This document shows positions 1 to 7,891 of a stretch of DNA of 64,000 nucleotides, one piece after another. Positions within the stretch are counted from its first letter, which is position 1. The number at the start of each line of letters is the position of its first letter. A program made the position numbers and the translations under genes. Source of the DNA: Bradyrhizobium sp. sGM-13 (GTDB lineage: Bacteria; Pseudomonadota; Alphaproteobacteria; Rhizobiales; Xanthobacteraceae); contig NZ_JAGWDK010000031.1 in the NCBI RefSeq assembly GCF_018398875.1, positions 1-64,000 on the forward strand. Direction: 5' to 3'. The notes beneath the pieces were generated by a model. The model searched no databases. It was given only the letters and a program-made list of their open reading frames with translations, and was not told the origin of the DNA.

Positions 1-122
1 TCCTCACCAAAACGCTTCCAAAAGTAGCCGCCGAGATGGCTCTCTCGGTCCTGGCCTATAATCTGACACGGGTCATGAACATCGTCGGAGCCAAGCCGCT
101 GATGGCTGCAATCGCAGCCTGA
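1..122 (+). CDS. Transposase, C-terminal end (partial)
   Basis: Open at the window edge; the frame reads through to a TGA at 120-122 and gives about 39 residues ending in ...LAYNLTRVMNIVG.... This tail (a hydrophobic helix after KVAAEMALSVL) resembles the C-terminus of DDE transposases of the IS1182/IS5-like type that are abundant in Bradyrhizobium. That family assignment rests on remembered similarity only. The start and the catalytic residues lie outside the window, so whether the element is intact cannot be judged. The 100 or so bases after the stop probably contain the right end of the insertion sequence. Confidence 0.6.
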   Translation, partial: LTKTLPKVAAEMALSVLAYNLTRVMNIVGAKPLMAAIAA

Positions 123-266
123 GACTGAACCGATCCTGGCCTCTCATCGACTTCGACTTCCCTGGGAAGGGCGTTTTTACACGGCCAAGACCCAAAGCGA
201 ACGTGGACTGACAAAGAGCAGATGCCGTGGGTTGGCGACGATAAGACCCCTGACGTCGGCATCCAT
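123..266. other. Probable right end of the insertion sequence and spacer
   Basis: Non-coding stretch between the transposase stop and the stop codon of the DUF4105 gene. It probably carries the terminal inverted repeat of the element that begins outside the window, but its left end is not available for comparison, so no boundary can be set. Confidence 0.3.
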
Positions 267-1289
267 TCAGGGCAGGAGTATTGTCGGCAAGGATGCGCGA
301 ATCCGCTGCGAGAAATCGGCTTGGCCCTCGGCCGCCTGCGCAGGCGCGTTGATCAGGGATCTTCGCCGCAGTTCGTCAAACGGCAGCGTCGTGTCTATCC
401 GGCCCGAGTGGTAGAGGTAACTGTCGATCAGCCCATTGAGGAGATGGCGAATGTCGAACCGGCCCCTCCGGCCAGCGGCGTTCGCATAGCGCACGATATT
501 GACGGTGCAGCTGTTGGTCAGCAGATGATAAAACTCCGGCTGATCCGCGAGTTCGTTGATCCGCGTCAGATAAACCATCAGCAGTCGGCGTGCATCATCG
601 GCCGAGGTGTTGAGGCGATAGAGATACACCGGCTCCCGACGTTGGTTGGTACGTACGCCCACGACGTCACGCTCTTCGCCCACCACGTAGATCAACTCGA
701 ATTGCTTGAACAGAGAGGCGATGGGCGCAAAGCCTTCGCCCACCTCAGGCCGCGTCTCGATCGAGATAGCAAGCGGCGGCGCGTTGTCGAAAATGAAGCT
801 CACGAAGGTGTGCCCGACCGGCCCCTCAGAAAAGTAGGACACGTAAAAATCGAGGCCGATCAAATGCGAGAGCGACACCTCCCGCTCTTCGTAGCGTACC
901 GTGAAGTCATTCCGCGTGCGATAATCGAAGTTACGGACACCGGTCAGGCGCACACGGTCACCGTTGAAAAACGCCCGCGGCATCACCGCAACTTCCGGTC
1001 TCCACTCGCGATTGTGCGTTGGACTGATGAATATCCACCAGCCGACCACACCGAAAAACACGACGAGGAAGACAAGGGGCATACGCTGTTGGCGCGAAAA
1101 CCACAGAGCCCAGACCGCGAACGCAGCAAAAGCCGCAGCGAACCCCAGACGCAGCCCGGCGATCGGCAGATTCGAATAGTAGATCGCCAGGGCGGCCCAA
1201 GCGATGAGAACAATCCGGCAAAGAAAGCCGCTTGCGGCGACCGCCCAGCCGAGAGCCGACGACGCAATTCCGAAAAGCAGGCTCAGCAC
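267..1289 (-). CDS. DUF4105 membrane protein
   Basis: 340 residues from a GTG start (SD-like GAGGAC just upstream). The first about 80 residues contain three hydrophobic segments (about 8-38, 46-66, 70-88). The rest is a soluble domain with the pattern of DUF4105, the Lnb N-terminal periplasmic domain family: a W-R-P-E-V motif, FDYRTRNDF, then YFSEGPVGHTFVSF and a TNSCTVN motif. The domain is probably periplasmic; its activity is not known to me. The GTG lies four bases after the stop of the upstream amidohydrolase gene, so the two are very likely translated from one message. Confidence 0.8.
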   Translation of the reverse strand: MLSLLFGIASSALGWAVAASGFLCRIVLIAWAALAIYYSNLPIAGLRLGFAAAFAAFAVWALWFSRQQRMPLVFLVVFFGVVGWWIFISPTHNREWRPEVAVMPRAFFNGDRVRLTGVRNFDYRTRNDFTVRYEEREVSLSHLIGLDFYVSYFSEGPVGHTFVSFIFDNAPPLAISIETRPEVGEGFAPIASLFKQFELIYVVGEERDVVGVRTNQRREPVYLYRLNTSADDARRLLMVYLTRINELADQPEFYHLLTNSCTVNIVRYANAAGRRGRFDIRHLLNGLIDSYLYHSGRIDTTLPFDELRRRSLINAPAQAAEGQADFSQRIRASLPTILLP

Positions 1290-1293
1290 GTCC

Positions 1294-2643
1294 TCACTTG
1301 GCCAGAGTATTTTTGTGAATCGTACCGTCCTTCATGATGACCTTGAAGCTGTTGGCAGGATCGGCAATGAGGCTGATGTTGTCTAGCGGATTGCCATCGA
1401 CGAGCAAGAGATCGGCGAGCGCTCCCCGCTCCACGACGCCGAGCTTTCCCGGATAGGGATTTCGTTTTCCGGAGAGTTCCAGCAGTTGGGCGTTAGTCGA
1501 GGTTGCCATGATTAGCGCTTCGGCGGGTGTGTACCAGCGAGTGAGCGAGGCCAGAATTGCCCCTTGTTGGCGCGCCAGCGCGGCAGAGAATAGGACGTCA
1601 GTGCCCCACGCGGTCTTGATCTTGTACTTCTTCGCCAGTTCGTAAGTCCGGCCTATGCCCGGCCAGACCTCATCCGCCTTGGCTCGCTGAACTGAACCCA
1701 CTGGAAAGCCCAGCCGCAAGTCCTCGGGGAGTGGCTGCATGCTTAACCAGATCCCTTTTTCGGCGAACAGTTTGGCGGTTGCGTCGTCCATCAGCATGCC
1801 ATGCTCGATACACTTCACGCCAGCCGCAATAGCCACTTGAATCGCATGTGGCGTAAAGGCATGCGCGGTAACGTACGTGCCCCAATTCTCGGCTGCCTCA
1901 ACGGCGGCGCGCATTTCGGTCGCGGTAAATGTGGTCACATCAATCGGACTGAAGGGTGACGACACCCCGCCGCCTGCCGTCAATTTGACTTGGGAGGCCC
2001 CCTGCATGAACTGTTCGCGGACGCGCAATCGCACCTCGTCGGGACTGTCCGCAACCATCGCGCCGCCAGTCTGCTCCATACGTGTCAGCATGCCGCCGAT
2101 CGTCCGCGGCAGATCAGTTAGCTGACGGAAATCCCCATGCCCGCTCGTGACAGTAATCACGGCACCGGACGGATAAATGCGCGGGCCCTTGACGATGCCC
2201 TCGTCGATGGCGCTCTTGAGACCGAACACCGGCCCGCCCACATCGCGTACGGTGGTGAAGCCGCGCATCAGAGTGTCAGTCGCCTCGTTGCCAGCCACGA
2301 GATTGAGGTAACCGACGTCGCCGAGCGACTGTGCCGGCGTCACCCGGATCAACATCGCGTGCCAATGCACGTCGATCAGGCCGGGCATCAGTGTGCGTCC
2401 GCCTCCCTCGATGATCGTCGTGGTGGCGCTTCGATCGACCGGAATCGGCGACGGCGAGATTTGTTCGATCAAATTGCCTCGGACCAGAACGTTCGTCTGT
2501 TCAGACAAGGTCGGGCGCTTGCCATCGAATACCCTGACATTGTTGAAAAGCGTGGTCTGGTTTACTTGCTGGGCTTGCGCTTCACTTGTCGGGAGAAGCA
2601 GCGAACATAGCGCGACTAAACGGCAGGAATAGACGGAGAACAT
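1294..2643 (-). CDS. Secreted metal-dependent amidohydrolase
   Basis: 449 residues. The start is the ATG at 2643, with GAGGGG four bases upstream; a longer frame exists but adds a segment without a signal peptide. Residues 1-25 form a Sec signal ending in AQA. The protein has the imidazolonepropionase/prolidase-like amidohydrolase layout: a DVHWHAM metal site near residue 90, a QVKLTAGGG segment with the likely carbamylated lysine, HAF and CIEHGM histidines, and WGTDV with the catalytic aspartate. It probably hydrolyses a cyclic amide, peptide or organophosphate-like substrate in the periplasm; the substrate cannot be read from the sequence. First gene of a pair with the DUF4105 protein. Confidence 0.85.
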   Translation of the reverse strand: MFSVYSCRLVALCSLLLPTSEAQAQQVNQTTLFNNVRVFDGKRPTLSEQTNVLVRGNLIEQISPSPIPVDRSATTTIIEGGGRTLMPGLIDVHWHAMLIRVTPAQSLGDVGYLNLVAGNEATDTLMRGFTTVRDVGGPVFGLKSAIDEGIVKGPRIYPSGAVITVTSGHGDFRQLTDLPRTIGGMLTRMEQTGGAMVADSPDEVRLRVREQFMQGASQVKLTAGGGVSSPFSPIDVTTFTATEMRAAVEAAENWGTYVTAHAFTPHAIQVAIAAGVKCIEHGMLMDDATAKLFAEKGIWLSMQPLPEDLRLGFPVGSVQRAKADEVWPGIGRTYELAKKYKIKTAWGTDVLFSAALARQQGAILASLTRWYTPAEALIMATSTNAQLLELSGKRNPYPGKLGVVERGALADLLLVDGNPLDNISLIADPANSFKVIMKDGTIHKNTLAK

Positions 2644-2719
2644 TTGCCCCTCACGAACCGCGGATCGCCACAAGTACGTGCGACAAAGTAGTGCCGCTTA
2701 GTACAACCAAGGCTTAAGT

Positions 2720-3040
2720 TCAGCGATGAATGTAACGGCGTCCAATCACGCGGCCGCTTCTTGCGTCGATGGTTAGCCTTAAGATGTCGCGCCCCCGACG
2801 CGTTTCGCCGGTGACCACCCAGTATCTGCCGCGCCTATCGACGTTCCGGAGCCTGTCGACGCCGTTGCGTCGTGCAATCCGTATTGCGTCCTGTCGGTCA
2901 ATGCGCCCCCTGCGATCGATCCGAACACCATCGCGATCGATAGTGACGCTTTGCGCAACTGCGTTGGGAATAACAGGAGAAAGCAGCTCTGCCAAACAGA
3001 GGAATGAGGCAGCCAATAGAACAGCGAGCACTTTGTTCAT
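2720..3040 (-). CDS. Small secreted PepSY-like protein
   Basis: 106 residues with an N-terminal signal peptide (about 1-29, ending AVAQ) and GGAGA seven bases ahead of the ATG. The mature part is very rich in arginine and aspartate and follows the PepSY pattern: a DAIRIARRNGV helix, a V-D-R-R-G-R-Y-W-V-V strand and LTIDARSGRVI at the end. PepSY domains are extracytoplasmic and often inhibit peptidases, but no peptidase lies next to it. It stands alone, 76 bases from the amidohydrolase start and on the same strand. The function is inferred from the fold only. Confidence 0.65.
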   Translation of the reverse strand: MNKVLAVLLAASFLCLAELLSPVIPNAVAQSVTIDRDGVRIDRRGRIDRQDAIRIARRNGVDRLRNVDRRGRYWVVTGETRRGRDILRLTIDARSGRVIGRRYIHR

Positions 3041-3346
3041 CGAGCATTCTCCAATATCGCTGCTATTGCGCGATCGAGTTGCGCTCGTTAGTCACTGCTA
3101 CTATATCGGGATGTTTCCACTTGGCAATAGTGCAGATCCGTCGAGCGTTTGATGCGTTTCGTACGCAAAAAACGTTCTCAAGACAGGCGCCGAAGCCGGT
3201 CCGAGCAAGCTCAAGTGTAGGTGAGGGGCGCCGGATTCTCGCAATCTGCCCCTCTGCAGAAAATCACGGGCCGTCTTGGGGCCGCGACCGCCTGCGGCAG
3301 CTCCCCCGGGAAGGGAGCCGCGCAACAGCGGCCCCCTTCGTCGCGG

Positions 3347-3907
3347 CTATTTCTTGCCCTCGCCGACTGTAGGTGGCGGCTTCTTGTCGAGATCCTGCGC
3401 CATCTGAAGGTGATGTTTGAGCGCGGGCAGGGTCTTGCCAGCCCAATCCTTCAGGTCCGGATTGTCGCCGCCCTTGGAATAGCGCTCGAACAGGTCGACG
3501 GCGTCCTTGTGAGCGCTGACCTGCATCGAGCTGAACTCGGAGCTGAAGTCGTTGCCGCTCGTGCCCTTGAGCTTGTCGAGCTTGCTCTGATGCGAAGAGT
3601 CGAGGGCGGCGGGCAATTCGGCCTTGACCTTGCCACTGCTGACCAACCCCTTCAGCTCGGTGCTGGTCTTGGTGTGGTCCGTCACCATCTGCGAGGCGAA
3701 AGTCTTCTCCGCCGCGTTGCCCTTCTGCTGGGCGAGCTTGTTCGACTCGATCTCAAACATATCGGAGATCGCGACCTGCTTGACGAAATCCGCCGTGGAG
3801 GGGCTGACGCCGAGCATGGAATTGACTCCGGTCTTCTCACCGACCGACTGCGCCAGCGCCGGCGTTCCCAGCAGGATGCAGGCGATTACGATCATCGTCC
3901 GTCTCAT
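3347..3907 (-). CDS. DUF4142 secreted protein
   Basis: 186 residues from the ATG at 3907, chosen because GGAGGG lies four bases upstream. A signal peptide (about 1-20, ending ALAQ) precedes a helical domain with the DUF4142 hallmarks: FVKQVAISDMFEIESNKLA, then FASQMVTDHTK, and LPALKHHLQMAQ near the C-terminus. DUF4142 domains are ferritin-like four-helix bundles of unknown activity, exported to the periplasm and often induced by stress. The start is only 11 bases after the stop of the DUF892 gene upstream, so the two form an operon. Both proteins carry ferritin-like folds, which suggests a shared role in oxidative or general stress. Confidence 0.85.
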   Translation of the reverse strand: MRRTMIVIACILLGTPALAQSVGEKTGVNSMLGVSPSTADFVKQVAISDMFEIESNKLAQQKGNAAEKTFASQMVTDHTKTSTELKGLVSSGKVKAELPAALDSSHQSKLDKLKGTSGNDFSSEFSSMQVSAHKDAVDLFERYSKGGDNPDLKDWAGKTLPALKHHLQMAQDLDKKPPPTVGEGKK

Positions 3908-3918
3908 GATTCCCTCCA

Positions 3919-4428
3919 TCAGCTTGCAGCCTTGCGGTTGACGCCTTTGCGCAGCGCCACCGTGTTCAGCTTGGTGTTGGCCGCCTTTTCCTCGTTGAGG
4001 TTGGTGTTGAGGAATCGGACGATGTCGTCGTGGCCGAGTTCCTCGGCCCAGGCGATCAAGGTACCGTAGCGGGCGATCTCGTAATGCTCGACGGCTTGCG
4101 CGCTCGCGATGATCGCGGCATCCAGCACGGACTTATCCTCGACTTCGCCGGCCGTTTTGTCGGCCTCCTTGATCAGGCCGTCGATCGCCGGACAGTCGGT
4201 GGATTGCGGGGTCTTGCCGAGCTTCTTGAATACCTGGTCGAGGCGCTCGATCTGCTTTCTGGTTTCCTCGAGGTGGTTCTTCAGGCCTTGCGACAGATCG
4301 CGGTTCGTTGCCTGATCGATCATCTTCGGCAGCGCCTTGGTGATCTCCTGCTCGGCGTAATAGATGTCGTGCAGGCCGTGCAGCAGCAGGTCATCCATGC
4401 TCTGAATGTCCTTCGACAAAAGTCCCAT
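3919..4428 (-). CDS. DUF892 ferritin-like protein (YciF/YciE type)
   Basis: 169 residues from the ATG at 4428, preceded by GGAGGA; an earlier in-frame ATG lacks this signal. It shows the family pattern of DUF892: MDDLLLHGLHDIYYAEQEI at the N-terminus, an ALPKM helix, then ETRKQIERLDQVF and AIIASAQAVEHYEIARYGTL, giving the Glu/His pairs of a ferritin-like four-helix bundle that may bind two metal ions. No signal peptide, so it is cytoplasmic, unlike its operon partner. Homologues are commonly induced by general stress; that regulation is inferred from the family, not from a motif seen here. Confidence 0.9.
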   Translation of the reverse strand: MGLLSKDIQSMDDLLLHGLHDIYYAEQEITKALPKMIDQATNRDLSQGLKNHLEETRKQIERLDQVFKKLGKTPQSTDCPAIDGLIKEADKTAGEVEDKSVLDAAIIASAQAVEHYEIARYGTLIAWAEELGHDDIVRFLNTNLNEEKAANTKLNTVALRKGVNRKAAS

Positions 4429-4953
4429 CGTCTCCTCCAATGAAAGAATGGTTCGGGATTTCAACTCGGCGCATTCGGGCCGGTTCCTATCCGCCTCACC
4501 TCCGATCGTACGCTCGTGCTTAATTCGCGCAGCGAGTGACTAGGCAGAGACGCTAAGAGGGGGTGCCCGGGCATGTGGGTCAGGCAGCCATCAGGGCTCC
4601 GCGCCGTCCCGCTGCTGTTCGGCTTTTGCACGCAGCCAGCCATGCGACAACTGAAACGAGCAGGACCGATGCCTTAACCACGGTGCTATCGAGCGGACGA
4701 TTTCAGCCTCGCCAGGCACCTTATCGGTCTGGGTTGACCACATGAAACCAATTGCAAGCGGGGCACTTACGGAGCGGTAGGGGCGCCGAGCTACCGGGTA
4801 CCAAGGCTTCGGCCCCTTTGCCGGTGTGCGAACGATAAAGGGCACATTCTTGACCATGTGCTCTGAACGTACGTCCGGCAGGAAAACTTGCCTCAAGCGC
4901 CGCCGCGCAAGAGTGATTCAACAGTCGGTGTTCAGTATGAGCACTTGGTCGAC
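4429..4953. other. Intergenic region, no supported gene
   Basis: Some 525 bases upstream of the DUF892 gene and downstream of a small minus-strand gene. Several short open frames exist on the minus strand (about 4591-4921), but none has a good ribosome binding site or a recognisable domain. The part next to 4428 should contain the promoter of the DUF892-DUF4142 operon. Confidence 0.4.
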
Positions 4954-5142
4954 TTAGTGACTAGGCTCGAAGCGCTCTATCAGACATTGCCCGTCCCAAA
5001 GCTCAACGGCACGCCCATTAATAACCAGCTGCTCGGCGCGTTGCCGCGCGTCCTCATCATTGAAGCAGGAAATCAGATCCCGACGAGCAATCACACGCCC
5101 GTCGTCCCCGATCTCAAAAGCCCTGTAAGCGTGCTCGTCCAT
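4954..5142 (-). CDS. Small conserved hypothetical protein
   Basis: 62 residues starting at the ATG at 5142, which has AGGAG seven bases upstream. The protein begins MDEHAYRAFEIGDDGRV and ends in ELWDGQCLIERFEPSH. It looks like a short family common in rhizobia in which a strand-rich N-terminus (YRAF.IG.DGRV..R) is followed by a helix containing DE.A...A..LV and a V-E-L-W-D-G strand. Cytoplasmic, no signal. Function unknown. It is monocistronic as far as can be seen. Confidence 0.7.
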   Translation of the reverse strand: MDEHAYRAFEIGDDGRVIARRDLISCFNDEDARQRAEQLVINGRAVELWDGQCLIERFEPSH

Positions 5143-5547
5143 CGGATGCTCCTGAACTGGATTGGACCGGCCTAACTCAGGAAGGCCAGCCGACGTTCCG
5201 CTAGCGCAGTGCACAAAGGGGTGCCTCTTTGTGCGGTCAGAAAAGATCAGACTTGTTCCACCGACGGAACAGGGTGAGGTTGCCCAAGGCGCAGACCAGC
5301 CCGTTGCATTGGGCGGCCGCCGCGACTCGGAGTCGCATCTCCGAACTTGAGCTCAAGCTCGTAGTGAACTTTGCGCGGAACATTGAAAGAGATGCGCCGC
5401 CCAAGCGGGGTGCGTTGGTAGCGCTCCCTCGCTACTTTTTCTCACCACCTCATGCGCCGGCCTACCATTTTTGCGATTTCGTACGTTGATGGTGGCGCCC
5501 CGAGAAGGCGGTGCGCAGCTGGGCTACGACATTCGCAGCGCAGCTCC
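5143..5547. other. Intergenic region with a small hairpin
   Basis: About 400 bases without a supported gene. It contains an 8-bp inverted repeat GCACAAAG/CTTTGTGC (5211-5218 and 5227-5234) and, further right, a TGTTCC-N6-GGAACA dyad near 5256-5273. Either could be a regulatory site for the small gene ending at 4954, but nothing ties them to a known regulator. Confidence 0.3.
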
Positions 5548-5830
5548 TCAGCGTGAAAGATGCCGAAGCCGCATTTGAGATGGGTACTCGCTAAACAGTT
5601 GACGATAGTACCCGGAAAACCTGCCGAGATTCTAGAAGCCATACTGCATGGCGTATCGGAGATCGTCCGGAGGTCATCTGAGGCGCGAAGGGCGGTTGAA
5701 CGGAACATAGCCGCCGGTGACGCAAATAGGCGATCGGCCCGATGCCGAGTGCTTCGTGTAACGCGCGATGCAGTGTGCGCCGCGAGACGTGGAGCTGGCT
5801 GCAAGTTTGGGAGATGTGAATGGGCCCCAT
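5548..5830 (-). pseudogene. AraC-family regulator, decayed C-terminal HTH
   Basis: Reading the minus strand from 5830 gives ISQTCSQLHVSRRTLHRAL, then GIGPIAYLRHRRLCSV, a clear AraC/XylS helix-turn-helix. The homology then moves to another frame (ALRASDDLRTISDT), then to a third (AMQYGF, an in-frame TAG, NLGRFSGYYRQLF, SEYPSQMRLRHLSR, stop at 5548). Two frameshifts and one nonsense codon therefore break the DNA-binding domain. The N-terminal sensory domain is missing altogether; homology stops at about 5830 where an unrelated fragment on the other strand begins. Confidence 0.8.
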
Positions 5831-5841
5831 CGCCCGCGCGT

Positions 5842-5934
5842 CTAAATATTCCGTTCCTGACCAAGCCCTTCAACTCGAAAGACCTCCTGGATGTACTCAA
5901 GAGCTGTGGAATCCGTTCGAGCAAGGCCCATTGA
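5842..5934 (+). pseudogene. Response-regulator receiver domain, C-terminal scrap
   Basis: About 30 residues, LNIPFLTKPFNSKDLLDVL and onward to a TGA at 5934. The T-K-P-F motif (conserved lysine followed by a cis-proline) and the following amphipathic helix are the beta5-alpha5 end of a CheY-like receiver domain, as found at the end of hybrid kinases or single-domain regulators. Nothing of the phosphoacceptor part is upstream; the frame runs instead into the antisense of the AraC remnant. It is therefore a gene fragment left by a rearrangement. Confidence 0.55.
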
Positions 5935-6487
5935 GGAGGAGGGGGAGGCAGGCACGATCGCGGGAAGCGATAATTGGGTGCTTGGTACTATCCGTGATAA
6001 AGGTTCTGTTCATTCAGATATCTGGCGAGGCAGCGCGGCTGAGCTTGCCGAAAGAGACGCGATTGTATGGATCCCATCGATCGGCACGATATGCGTTGAT
6101 TGTTTCTGTCGGGGCGCCGGGCTCCAATATCGACATCTATACCGTGATCGCTAACAAGCTCGCGATTCCTTATTCCTGCTGCCTGACCGCACGTGCGCAA
6201 GCATTCTTACTCTAGCATCGCCGAAACTACGATGGCGCTCTTGCAGCCCTAGGCGCAGCCAAGCCAGCACGGTACTTTGCTGCCGAAGTAGATGTGATTG
6301 ATTAAGGAGCGCGCGAACCAGCCCGGTACTGCACGAGCTCATCCGGTACTGCAACGCCGTACCGCGCGGGCCGCGAGAGTTCTGGAAGACTGCGAAGCCA
6401 TTGCGTAAACACTTGAAACGAAAGGAAAACGCCTCCACTGTCAGCTTGAAAATCTCTGTCCGCCCAAAAAACACATATTCAGACGAA
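5935..6487. other. Intergenic region with direct repeats ahead of dusA
   Basis: Roughly 550 bases with no gene I can support. The open frames on either strand have no recognisable domains or good ribosome binding sites. At 6323-6333 and 6343-6353 the 11-mer CCGGTACTGCA occurs twice at a 20-base period, and a related CACGGTACTTTGC lies at 6268-6280. These may be binding sites for a regulator acting on dusA or remnants of decayed sequence. Confidence 0.4.
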
Positions 6488-7501
6488 ATGATAAAGCGAA
6501 ATAACATCAACATGTTAGCGCATCGATTTTGCATTGCACCCATGATGGATTGGACCGACCGGCACTGCCGCGTGTTCCATCGTCTGATGAGCCGGCGCGC
6601 GCGGCTTTACACGGAGATGCTGACGACCGGCGCGATTATTCATGGCGACCGGAGGCGGCTGCTCGGCTTCGATCCAAGTGAGCATCCGGTGGCGCTGCAG
6701 CTCGGTGGTTCCGTTGCCGATGATCTCGCGACCGCCGCGAGGATCGGCGAGGATTTTGGCTACGACGAAATCAATCTCAATGTCGGCTGTCCGTCCGACC
6801 GCGTGAAGGATGGCCGCTTCGGCGCTTGCCTGATGGCGGAGCCGGCGCTGGTCGCGGACGGCGTCGTCGCGATGAAGCGTGCGGTCAAGATTCCCGTGAC
6901 GGTGAAATGCCGGATCGGCGTCGACGACCAGGATCCGGAAGTGGCGCTCGACGTGCTGGCGCGCGGCGTGGTTGCGGCCGGCGCGGACGCGCTGATCGTC
7001 CATGCCCGCAAGGCTTGGCTCAACGGATTGTCGCCGAAGGAAAACCGCGACATCCCGCCGCTCGATTATGACAGGGTTTACCGGCTCAAGGCGGTGCTGC
7101 CGGATGTGCCTATTATCATCAATGGCGGCATCGGCAGTATTGCGGAGGCGAAGCGGCATCTGGATCATGTCGACGGCGTGATGCTGGGGCGGGCGGCTTA
7201 TCAGGAGCCGTGGCGCCTACTCGATGTCGATCAGGAATTGTTCGGCGAGGTGGCACCTCACGCAACGATGAAGGACGTCTTCGAGGCGATGTTGCCCTAC
7301 ATCGAAGACCAGTTAGCGCAAGGCGCAAAGCTGCATGCGATGACGCGGCACTTTGTCGGCGCGTTTCACGGCGTCCCCGGCGCGCGCGCCTTTCGCCGCC
7401 ATCTCGCGGAGAAGGGCACCAGGCCGGGCGCCGGCGCCGGTGTGCTGCGCGATGCGATCGCGCTAGTTGAGGACCGCGCGACAACTTCGATTGCAGCGTA
7501 A
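6488..7501 (+). CDS. dusA: tRNA-dihydrouridine synthase (DusA type)
   Basis: 337 residues from the ATG at 6488; an ATG at 6512 is equally possible because neither has a good ribosome binding site. The protein is an FMN-binding TIM barrel that reduces uridine 20/20a in the tRNA D-loop with NADPH. Visible hallmarks are RFCIAPMMDWTDRHCR at the start, VALQLGGS, the NLNVGCPSDRV motif with the catalytic cysteine near residue 100, VKCRIGVDD, DALIVHARKAWLNGLSPKEN and INGGI. The R.A.LNGLSPKENR segment is characteristic of DusA rather than DusB or DusC. Length is usual for the family. Monocistronic. Confidence 0.93.
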   Translation: MIKRNNINMLAHRFCIAPMMDWTDRHCRVFHRLMSRRARLYTEMLTTGAIIHGDRRRLLGFDPSEHPVALQLGGSVADDLATAARIGEDFGYDEINLNVGCPSDRVKDGRFGACLMAEPALVADGVVAMKRAVKIPVTVKCRIGVDDQDPEVALDVLARGVVAAGADALIVHARKAWLNGLSPKENRDIPPLDYDRVYRLKAVLPDVPIIINGGIGSIAEAKRHLDHVDGVMLGRAAYQEPWRLLDVDQELFGEVAPHATMKDVFEAMLPYIEDQLAQGAKLHAMTRHFVGAFHGVPGARAFRRHLAEKGTRPGAGAGVLRDAIALVEDRATTSIAA

Positions 7502-7682
7502 GCGCCAGGCGGCGCGGTCGCACGGCGTCGCCTTCTCTCCTATCTTGCCGGCGGACGACAGGGGCAAATTCGACAGGCTGCCGCCGCGGTACGATCAAAT
7601 CAAAACCGACCGTGCCCTCGGTGCAAAATTTCACGCATCGCGAGCTCTTGATCTCGAGCTGCCAGCGGCTCTCACATTGCAG

Positions 7683-7766
7683 CTAACGCCAGAACAGCGC
7701 AAGCAACAGGATGACAGGAAGAGGAATTCCCAAAAGCCACAGCAGCGCGCCTCTACCAAATGTCAT
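7683..7766 (-). CDS. 27-residue membrane peptide
   Basis: ATG at 7766 with a strong AGGAGG six bases upstream; the peptide runs MTFGRGALLWLLGIPLPVI then LLLALFWR and stops at 7683. It is one hydrophobic helix flanked by arginines at both ends, so it should sit across the inner membrane. Tiny proteins of the pattern GRGALLWLLG.P.P..LLLAL are, from memory, common in rhizobial genomes, which argues against chance. Function unknown. Confidence 0.6.
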   Translation of the reverse strand: MTFGRGALLWLLGIPLPVILLLALFWR

Positions 7767-7891
7767 GTCCATCCTCCTAGGAGTGTGGAGTGTCTGGAAT
7801 CAATCGACAAAGGCTGGGGACTGTTCCTCGCCAGGAACCAAAGTTTGCTTGCAGCATTGGAACCAAAACAAACAAATGGAGGGAATTGGTC

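Noticed and set aside
4591..4921. Overlapping minus-strand frames of 66-101 codons
   Set aside because: No ribosome binding site and no recognisable domain; a short K-C-P-A-C segment alone is not enough to claim a zinc ribbon protein.
5891..6215. Plus-strand frames between the receiver scrap and dusA
   Set aside because: Sequences such as GAPGSNIDIYTVIANKL looked gene-like but could not be linked to any family and have no credible start.
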